A stretch of 9,612 bases of DNA from the NCBI GenBank assembly GCA_945861365.1, contig CAMAUH010000131.1, positions 1 through 9,612 of the forward strand. Reading direction: 5' to 3'. The position numbers were made by a program, and so were the translations under genes. The notes beneath the pieces were generated by a model that made no database searches, was not told the origin of the DNA, and saw only the letters and a program-made list of their open reading frames with translations. Source of the DNA: Candidatus Kuenenia stuttgartensis. GTDB lineage: Bacteria > Planctomycetota > UBA1135 > UBA2386. This document shows, piece after piece, positions 1 through 5,146 of this stretch; within the stretch, counting starts at the first letter, position 1; each line of letters opens with the position of its first letter.

Positions 1-1
1 G

Positions 2-937
2 ATGGTCGTCGAGGCGCTCGGCGCCGTGCAGCGCGCCGACGCGATCACCACTTGGCTCGCCGGCTATCGCCCGAACCTGCTGCCCGCGCCGCCGCCCGGC
101 AGGTCGCTGCCCGAAGCGCACCGCGCCGAGCAGCTCGGCAAGCGCGAAGCGTTCGCCGATTGGGAAGCGACCTTCACGGTGCTGCTGCAGGAGCGGCCGT
201 GGCAGGAAGTCGTCGGCAGCTGGCAGACACGGCTGCTGCCGGGACTGCTCGGCGCGCTCGGCCACGGCGTGATCCGCACCGGCCACGCGGTGCGCGCACT
301 GGCGGCGAAGGACACGCCGCTGCGGCGTCAGGAACTGGCGCGCGCACTCGCGTACCAGGCCGCCTGCTGCCGGCCGCTGCTCGGCGCCGTGCCCGACGGC
401 AAGGGCGAGCCGCTCGCGGCGCTGGCGAAGGTGCCGTTGCTGCCCGCCGAGCTGCGCCAGCGCCGCAGCGAGTCCGTCGAGCAGCGCCTCGCCAGCGTGC
501 GCGAACACGCGCCGTACGCGCAGGCACTCACCCTCGCCGGCGCGCCGGACAGCGCGGCGTTCCTGCAGCAGTTGCTCGAGGCCTTGGCACAGCAGTTCGT
601 CCGCCATGGCGCCGATGCGCCGATCCCGTTCTGCCACGCATTCACCGCGACCGCGGCGCTGGTGCCGCTGTGGCCCTGCCTCGACGCAGCGACGCGCGTG
701 CTCGGCTGCCGGCACGCGTGGCAGCTCGCCGCAGCGATCCAGTGCCGCTTCGCGAACGGAATGTTCACGCCGCCGACGATCGCCGCGAGCGCCTGGCCCG
801 AGGACCTGATCGACGCTGCGGTGACCCACGGCGACGAGCACGTGATCAAGTTCACCGCCGCCTGCGCACTGGCGTGGCGCGCAGCCCCTGCGCCGGCGTT
901 CGTCGCCGCGGCGCGAGCGATCCACAAGCTGCTGTGA
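2..937 (+). CDS. Questin oxidase-like family protein, N-terminus missing at window edge
   Basis: At least 311 residues, ending in TGA at 935-937. The frame is open to the left edge, and the first visible ATG (2-4) is probably internal: members of the questin oxidase-like family (PF14027, formerly DUF4243) usually have a short segment with a 'NHGPM.VEAL' motif near the N-terminus, and the visible protein begins with MVVEAL. Family hallmarks that I recognise are the His-containing GVIRTGHAVRAL at residues 89-100 and the C-terminal GDEHVIKFTAACAL at residues 277-290. Both carry histidines thought to matter in this family. The fungal founder is a Baeyer-Villiger-type enzyme of anthraquinone (geodin) biosynthesis; bacterial homologues are mostly uncharacterised, so the substrate here is unknown. 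No signal peptide or membrane segment is visible, so it is probably cytoplasmic. It converges on the small membrane-protein gene 13 bp away. The family call is from memory of motifs. Confidence 0.75.
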   Translation: MVVEALGAVQRADAITTWLAGYRPNLLPAPPPGRSLPEAHRAEQLGKREAFADWEATFTVLLQERPWQEVVGSWQTRLLPGLLGALGHGVIRTGHAVRALAAKDTPLRRQELARALAYQAACCRPLLGAVPDGKGEPLAALAKVPLLPAELRQRRSESVEQRLASVREHAPYAQALTLAGAPDSAAFLQQLLEALAQQFVRHGADAPIPFCHAFTATAALVPLWPCLDAATRVLGCRHAWQLAAAIQCRFANGMFTPPTIAASAWPEDLIDAAVTHGDEHVIKFTAACALAWRAAPAPAFVAAARAIHKLL

Positions 938-942
938 GCAGC
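928..942. terminator. Short hairpin over the stop codon between convergent genes
   Basis: GCTGCT (928-933), loop GTG, AGCAGC (937-942) is a perfect 6-bp stem that includes the stop codon of the questin-oxidase-like gene. It lies where two convergent genes end, so it could help termination on either strand. There is no T-tract, and a 6-bp stem can arise by chance in DNA this GC-rich. The call is tentative. Confidence 0.22.
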
Positions 943-950
943 GCGCGCGG

Positions 951-1190
951 TCAGCGCATGGCCCACGGGCCGAACCAGCGCAGCAGCGTCGGCATGATCA
1001 CGTAGCCCATCAGCGGCACGACCATCGCGGTGATCATCAGCGTCACCAGCGGCAGCGGGAACCGCGGCAGCAGCACCGGCAACAGCAACCACAGCACCAA
1101 CGTGATCGTCGGCCAGATGCCGAGCCAGGTCAGGAACACCATCTTGTGGCGGTTGGGGCGCGGCGGTGCGGACGGCGGCGGGTTGGTCAT
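951..1190 (-). CDS. Small two-helix membrane protein (ABM-type membrane tail without the ABM domain)
   Basis: 79 residues. A Pro-rich, positively charged N-terminus (residues 1-16, ending RPNRHK) is followed by two hydrophobic segments at about 17-42 (KMVFLTWLGIWPTITLVLWL and on) and 46-70 (LPLVTLMITAMVVPLMGYVI and on). The tail, RWFGPWAMR, is aromatic and basic. The pattern 'K-hydrophobic-TWLGIWP ... LPLPLVTL ... VPLMGYVIMPTL' resembles the C-terminal membrane region of antibiotic-biosynthesis-monooxygenase (ABM, COG3224-like) proteins. Here it stands alone: an in-frame TAG (minus strand, at 1203-1205) lies five codons before the ATG, so no ABM domain is attached. The role is unknown; an inner-membrane location is inferred. 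No Shine-Dalgarno sequence precedes the start. The hydrophobic pattern makes this frame more credible than the overlapping open frames on either strand. Confidence 0.7.
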   Translation of the reverse strand: MTNPPPSAPPRPNRHKMVFLTWLGIWPTITLVLWLLLPVLLPRFPLPLVTLMITAMVVPLMGYVIMPTLLRWFGPWAMR

Positions 1191-1293
1191 CGAGTCGGCA
1201 AGCTACGCCCTCGTCGGCGTGCAGTTCCGCGGCAGCATGCACTACCTTGCCCGGATGCTGTGAGCACTCCGTTCGCCGAAGAGGATCGCGGTC

Positions 1294-1431
1294 GTGGTCC
1301 TCGGACTCGCTGCCGGTTGGGCCATCGAACGGTTCGCCGGTGTCGGCGGCGCGACCGTGGCCGGTGCGCTGCTCGGCATGCTGGTCGCCAACTTCGTGCC
1401 GCTCGGCCCCGGCTGCGGCGACGACGCCTGA
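1294..1431 (+). CDS. Possible 45-residue hydrophobic micro-protein with a Gly-rich membrane helix
   Basis: Read from GTG at 1294 to TGA at 1429-1431, this frame gives a short protein starting VVLGLAAGWAIERFAG. A glycine-rich hydrophobic stretch follows (GGATVAGALLGMLVANFVPL), then a small polar tail with one Cys (GPGCGDDA). The small-residue spacing suits a membrane helix or glycine zipper. A GAGG-type ribosome-binding sequence sits at 1281-1284, about nine bases before the GTG, one of the few good ones in the window. An in-frame TGA at 1261-1263 limits how far upstream it could start. A GTG at 1260 opens a different frame (VSTPFAEEDR) that would join this one only through a frameshift near 1281-1290. 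I recognise no family. It fills the space between a divergent and a convergent gene. Real coding status is uncertain. Confidence 0.42.
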   Translation: MVLGLAAGWAIERFAGVGGATVAGALLGMLVANFVPLGPGCGDDA

Positions 1432-1435
1432 ACGG

Positions 1436-2734
1436 TCAGCGCGCCCAGATCGTGCGCGACGGCCAGCTGCCGAACACGGACACCACGCCGCCGCGGTTCT
1501 TCGGCAAGCGCGACGTGACGACGACGTGCAGTCCGCAGAAGACGCCGTCGGTGCGCATGCCGCTCAGCGACGCGAACTGCTGCGGCTCGCCCTTCACGAC
1601 GATGCGCGGCGCGCCGACCGCGACTCCATCCTCGAGCAGGCACTGCCACAGGTTGGCGAACTGCTCGCTCGCCTTGCCGAAGTAGGCCCAGACCTGGTTG
1701 CCCGGCCCGCGCGCCAACGTGTAGTGCGCCGGGTTCTCGTTGCCCGCGTGCAGCGGCGGATCGTCGGCGAGGTCGACGCGGCGGAACGGCTGGTCGCCGC
1801 GCGCGAACGACACTGCGAGCCGGCCCTGGCCCGGCGAGTGGTTGCCGACCAGATGCAGCAGCGTGCGGCCACCGTTGCCGTCGCTGCACAGCACGCCGAG
1901 GTTGGCGATGTTCGAGTTCGCGTCGGGCTCGGTCGGAGTGATGGGCGCGACCGGCGGCAGCAGCTCACCCTTGTCGGCATCGAACGTGCGCAGGCCGTGC
2001 ACGGCCGTCGACCAGCCGGGGTTGTGGCGGTAGGTGAAGTCGACGAAATCGCCGCGCACGAGCACGTTGCCGGAGACGCCGTAGCTGTCGCCGTTCACCT
2101 GCTGCACCGGGCTCCAGTCCTTGGCGCCAGCGGGCAGCGCGCGCATGCCGGTGCTCCAACCACCGGTCCACGGCGGATTCGGCGGCGAACGATGGCAGCC
2201 GAACGCGACCACCAGCGTGCCGTTCGCGGTGCGCGCGAGGTCCGGCGTGAAGTACTGGTCCTCGTCGCCGCTGGCCTTCGTCAACTGCATCGGCTCACCG
2301 ATCCACGCGTCCTTCGCGACCTCGAAGCGCTGCACGAACACGTTGCTCCACTTGCCGTCGCCGAGCGCACTCCACGCGCACGCCAGATCGTCGCCGTCCG
2401 GCACGAGCGCCCCTTCCCCATCGCGCGCCGTCGGCGTCGACGCGGCCCGCCGCCAGCTGCCACCGCGATCGTCCGAACGCCACAGCTCGAGGTCGCTGGT
2501 CGCGTTGCCGGTGCGGCCCGGGCCGACGAACTTCGTGCGCACGACCAGCACGAACAACGCGCCGTTGCGCGTCGGGCAGGCACCGTGCTGGAACGTGCCG
2601 ACGCTGGCGACGTACTCGTCGTCCGCGGCGTACGTGACTTCGATCAGGCCCTGGCCGCGCGGCGCTGGCACGGACGGCGTCTGCGCCGCGAGGGTGGCCC
2701 CGAGGACGAACGCTGCGCGGTAGCCAAGATGCAT
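1436..2734 (-). CDS. Secreted BNR/Asp-box (sialidase-like) beta-propeller protein
   Basis: 432 residues from the ATG at 2732-2734. That start is preferred over an in-frame ATG 18 codons upstream because it puts a signal peptide at the N-terminus: MHLGYR, then the hydrophobic AAFVLGATLAAQ, with cleavage probably near residues 17-19. A canonical Asp-box, SDDRGGSW, lies at residues 87-94 (S-x-D-x-G-x-S/T-W), preceded by a typical propeller strand (DLELWR). Later segments such as DQYFTPDLARTANGTLVVAF and HYTLARGPGNQVWAYF read like further blades without the Asp-box. This fits the sialidase/BNR-repeat superfamily fold. I cannot identify the Arg triad and Asp/Glu/Tyr set of a true sialidase, so glycosidase activity is not claimed; a binding role or action on another glycan is as likely. 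No Shine-Dalgarno sequence. It is transcribed divergently from the FG-GAP gene and converges on the micro-ORF, with four bases between stops. Confidence 0.72.
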   Translation of the reverse strand: MHLGYRAAFVLGATLAAQTPSVPAPRGQGLIEVTYAADDEYVASVGTFQHGACPTRNGALFVLVVRTKFVGPGRTGNATSDLELWRSDDRGGSWRRAASTPTARDGEGALVPDGDDLACAWSALGDGKWSNVFVQRFEVAKDAWIGEPMQLTKASGDEDQYFTPDLARTANGTLVVAFGCHRSPPNPPWTGGWSTGMRALPAGAKDWSPVQQVNGDSYGVSGNVLVRGDFVDFTYRHNPGWSTAVHGLRTFDADKGELLPPVAPITPTEPDANSNIANLGVLCSDGNGGRTLLHLVGNHSPGQGRLAVSFARGDQPFRRVDLADDPPLHAGNENPAHYTLARGPGNQVWAYFGKASEQFANLWQCLLEDGVAVGAPRIVVKGEPQQFASLSGMRTDGVFCGLHVVVTSRLPKNRGGVVSVFGSWPSRTIWAR

Positions 2735-2914
2735 GGCGACATCGAAGCACGGCGCGCCGCTGCATTCCCGACCTGGGCAGATCACCACGGTGCACGGGGC
2801 GCGGCGCGACCCCTGCGCGAGAAATCACGGAATCCGTGTCGGCTGCGGCAACCGTTCGGCGGGAGGGCTCGCGTGCCGCGACGCGGCGCAATTCCTCACC
2901 GAAACGCCTCCGCC
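2735..2914. promoter_or_regulatory. Divergent intergenic region between two secreted-protein genes
   Basis: These 180 bp separate the starts of the sialidase-like gene (minus) and the FG-GAP gene (plus), so promoters for both should lie here. I see no convincing -35/-10 pair for a housekeeping sigma factor, and no Shine-Dalgarno sequence close to either ATG; a GGCGGGAGGG run at about 2858-2868 is some 45 bases too far from the plus-strand start. The only distinct element is the dyad at 2826-2838, listed separately. Confidence 0.4.
2826..2838. promoter_or_regulatory. Perfect 6-1-6 dyad CACGGA-A-TCCGTG, possible operator
   Basis: CACGGA (2826-2831) and TCCGTG (2833-2838) are exact inverted repeats around a single A. 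They sit in one of the less GC-rich patches of the divergent intergenic region, about 75 bases before the FG-GAP start and about 90 bases before the sialidase-like start. The placement suits a binding site for a dimeric regulator. A dyad of this length can occur by chance and no regulator gene is adjacent, so the call is weak. Confidence 0.2.
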
Positions 2915-4546
2915 ATGAACAACCGCAACGTCCGACTCTCCCTTGTCGCCTTCGCCGCGCTCGCCGCGACGTCCCACCTCACCGCGCAGCGCCAGGTCGC
3001 GGTGTTCTACGGTGTCACCACCGGCGGCGCCTTCGGCCGCGCGATCGTGCCCGCGCCCGACCGCAACGGCGACGGGCCCGACCTGCTGGTCGGCATCCCG
3101 GAATGGACCAACGGTGCTGGCCGCGCCGTCTGGGTCAACGGCCAGACCGGTCAGGTGATCGGCGCTGCGAACGGCACCGGGATCACCACGCGGCTCGGCT
3201 CGTCCATCACGCCGGCCGGCGACCTCAACGGCGATGGCATCCAGGACTGGGTCGTCGGTGCGCCGGGCGCCGACTACGCCGGCATCGACGCCGGCCACGT
3301 GGCCGCGATCAGCGGCGCCAACGGCGCCATCCTGTGGACGCGCGACGGCGCGCCGGGCAACCGCTGGGGCGAAGGCCTGTGCGCCATCGGCGACATCACC
3401 GGCGACGGCCGGCAGGAGATCGCGGTCAGCGCGCCGCTGGTCGACGTCGGCCTGGTGTCGATCCTGAACGGCGCCACCGGCAGCACGGTCCGCACGTTCA
3501 GCGGCGACCCGTTCACGCGCTTCGGCAGCGCGATCGCGTTGCTGCGCCCGGTCGGCACCGGCCCGTTGCGCCTGCTGGTCAGCGAACCGCTGGTCGGCGG
3601 CGCCGGCCGCATCTGGCTGATCGATCCGCAGCAACCGGCGGCCGCGTCGGCGGTCTGGCTGCGCACGGGCAGCAGCGGCGAGCAGATCGGCCAACGCCTC
3701 GCGTCGCTCGGTGACGTCAACGGCGACGGCACGCCCGACTTCCTGGCGTCGCGCACCAACGCGCGCGTCGACGTGCGTTCCGGCGTCGACGGCGCCCTGC
3801 TGCACACGTTCACCGGCTCCGCTGCCAACGACTTCGGCTTCGCGTTCGCCGGCGCCGGCGATCTCGATCGCGACGGCCGCCCCGAGATCGCGATCGGCGC
3901 GCCAGGCACCAACATCCAGAACGGCGCCGCGACGGTCTACTCGGGCGCCACGTTCGCGCCGCTGTTCAGCCTCGCCGGCACGCCGGGCTCGCGCTTCGGG
4001 GAGGCCTTCGCCGGCCTCGGCGACATCGACGGCGACCAGTGGCCCGACCTCGCCATCGGCGCGCCGACGCACTTCCAGCCCGGGCTCGGCGGCGTCGGCC
4101 GGATCACCGTGCACAGCCTCACCGTGCAGGGGCAGGCGATCCCGTACGGCACGGGCTGCGCGGGCAGTCTCGCGGTGACGCCGACGTTCATCGCCAACCA
4201 GGCGCCGCGCCTCGGCAGCAGCTTCGACCTGAAGGTCACCCTGGCGCCGGCCAACGCGCTGTGCCTGTTCACGCAGGGGCTGTCGCGCACGCAGGCCGGC
4301 ATCCTGCCGCTGCCGGTCGACCTCGGTGGACTCGGTGCGCCCGGCTGCACGCTGCTGACGTCGCTGGAAGCGCTCGACGCGATCCCGGCCAACGGCTCCG
4401 GCGCGGCGGTCCTGGTGATCACGGTGCCGACGACGCCGAGCCTCGCCGGCTTCCGCTGGTTCAGCCAAGGCGCGGTGCTGACGCCGGCCAACCCGTTCGG
4501 CCTGGTGACGACCAGCGCGATCGACCTGACCATCGGGCACCTGTAG
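2915..4546 (+). CDS. Secreted seven-unit FG-GAP (integrin-alpha-like) propeller protein with planctomycete C-terminal domain
   Basis: 543 residues from the ATG at 2915. The frame is open much further upstream, but that part lies antisense to the sialidase-like gene, and only this start gives a signal peptide: MNNRNVR, then hydrophobic LSLVAFAALAATS, with cleavage probably near LTAQ (residue 25). Seven FG-GAP units begin at about residues 41, 95, 152, 205, 259, 308 and 362, spaced 49-57 apart. Six carry a calcium-loop motif (e.g. DLNGDGIQD 103-111, DVNGDGTPD 267-275, DIDGDQWPD 370-378) followed by an 'xxIGAP' strand; the fourth has lost it. Seven units match the closed propeller of integrin alpha heads, so calcium-dependent binding at or outside the cell envelope is inferred. 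Residues 411-543 form a separate beta-rich domain. No Shine-Dalgarno sequence precedes the start. The sigma factor gene follows 45 bp downstream on the same strand. Confidence 0.88.
   Translation: MNNRNVRLSLVAFAALAATSHLTAQRQVAVFYGVTTGGAFGRAIVPAPDRNGDGPDLLVGIPEWTNGAGRAVWVNGQTGQVIGAANGTGITTRLGSSITPAGDLNGDGIQDWVVGAPGADYAGIDAGHVAAISGANGAILWTRDGAPGNRWGEGLCAIGDITGDGRQEIAVSAPLVDVGLVSILNGATGSTVRTFSGDPFTRFGSAIALLRPVGTGPLRLLVSEPLVGGAGRIWLIDPQQPAAASAVWLRTGSSGEQIGQRLASLGDVNGDGTPDFLASRTNARVDVRSGVDGALLHTFTGSAANDFGFAFAGAGDLDRDGRPEIAIGAPGTNIQNGAATVYSGATFAPLFSLAGTPGSRFGEAFAGLGDIDGDQWPDLAIGAPTHFQPGLGGVGRITVHSLTVQGQAIPYGTGCAGSLAVTPTFIANQAPRLGSSFDLKVTLAPANALCLFTQGLSRTQAGILPLPVDLGGLGAPGCTLLTSLEALDAIPANGSGAAVLVITVPTTPSLAGFRWFSQGAVLTPANPFGLVTTSAIDLTIGHL
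3035..4072 (+). repeat. Seven FG-GAP repeats encoded in tandem
   Basis: Unit starts in the protein are GRAIVPAPDRNGDG (41), GSSITPAGDLNGDG (95), GEGLCAIGDITGDG (152), GSAIALLRPVGTG (205), GQRLASLGDVNGDG (259), GFAFAGAGDLDRDG (308) and GEAFAGLGDIDGD (362). Unit length is about 54 residues. Unit 4 keeps the Gly start and a final strand (LRLLVSEPLV) but lacks the Asp/Asn calcium ligands. The units differ enough at DNA level to rule out a recent tandem duplication. Confidence 0.85.
4145..4543 (+). other. C-terminal beta-rich domain of the FG-GAP protein (planctomycete-type)
   Basis: Residues 411-543 start with YGTGCAGS, then PRLGSSFDLKVTL (430-442), LPLPVDLGGLGAPGCTLL (464-481), a VLVITVPTTPSLAGFRWFSQ strand pair (499-518) and a terminal SAIDLTIGHL. 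Three Cys occur (residues 415, 450, 478). From memory, a domain with this layout ends many secreted proteins of certain planctomycete lineages, behind unrelated N-terminal domains. I know of no demonstrated function; a surface-retention, folding or sorting role is only an inference. Confidence 0.6.
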
Positions 4547-4591
4547 CCACGCGCTTGCCGGGGTCCGGTGGTGCTTCGATGATCGCGCGGC

Positions 4592-5146
4592 ATGGCTGCC
4601 GCCGATGAACCGAAGCCGATCCGCGCCGCGGCCCTGACGACGCGGTTGCACGACGAACTGCGAGCCCTGGCGGCCTCGCGCCTGCGGCAGGCCCGGCCCG
4701 GCCAGACGGTCGACGCCACGGCGCTGGTGCACGAAGCCTGGCTGAAGCTGCGCGACGACGGCACGTTCACCGACCAGCGCGCGTTCTTCGGTGCAGCGGC
4801 CCGCGCGATGAAGGACATCCTGGTCGAGCGCGTGCGGGCTCGGCTGGCGCAGAAACGCGGCGGTGGCCAGGCCGCCGCCGAACTCGACACCGGCGTCGCC
4901 GCGCTGCGACCGGCGGTCGAGATCGACGACCTGCTGAGCCTCGACGAAGCCTTGCTCGAACTGCAGCGCGAACACCCGGACGAAGCCGACATCACGATGC
5001 GCAGATTCTTCAGCGGCCAAAGCAATGCCGAGATCGCCGCCGATCTCGGCGTCGCCGAACGCACCATCGAACGGCGCTGGCGCTTCGCGCGCGCGTGGCT
5101 GGCGCGGCGCCTCGGCAGCGAACCGACCGCGGGTGGCGAGCCATGA
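4592..5146 (+). CDS. ECF-family RNA polymerase sigma factor (TIGR02999-like)
   Basis: 184 residues; a normal length for an ECF sigma factor. Region 2 runs from about residue 14 (LTTRLHDELRALAASRLR) through VDATALVHEAWLKL (40-53) and RAFFGAAARAMKDILVERVR (63-82), followed by a basic, Gly-rich linker (AQKRGGG). Region 4 runs from about 117 to 174 and contains the helix-turn-helix NAEIAADLGVAERTIERRWR (145-164), then FARAWLARRL (165-174). The 'ATALVHEAWLKL' and 'RRWRFARAWL' signatures are those of the sigma subfamily common in Planctomycetota and Acidobacteriota and usually found beside Ser/Thr kinases. The usual acidic DAED motif of region 2.2 reads DATA here (41-44). The stop codon overlaps the kinase ATG by four bases (ATGA), indicating translational coupling. 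No anti-sigma gene is seen. No Shine-Dalgarno sequence precedes the start, which is the first plausible ATG in frame. Confidence 0.93.
   Translation: MAAADEPKPIRAAALTTRLHDELRALAASRLRQARPGQTVDATALVHEAWLKLRDDGTFTDQRAFFGAAARAMKDILVERVRARLAQKRGGGQAAAELDTGVAALRPAVEIDDLLSLDEALLELQREHPDEADITMRRFFSGQSNAEIAADLGVAERTIERRWRFARAWLARRLGSEPTAGGEP

Noticed and set aside
328..1242. 304-residue minus-strand frame over the questin-oxidase-like and small membrane genes
   Set aside because: Ala/His/Asp-rich shadow without a domain; the 79-residue frame in the same region has a coherent two-helix membrane pattern.
2735..2788. Alternative start of the sialidase-like gene 18 codons upstream
   Set aside because: The extra residues (MVICPGRECSGAPCFDVA) would bury the signal peptide; the internal ATG at 2734 gives a normal one.
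1166..2914. Upstream extension of the FG-GAP reading frame
   Set aside because: Open by composition only; it is antisense to the sialidase-like gene, and a signal peptide begins exactly at the ATG at 2915.
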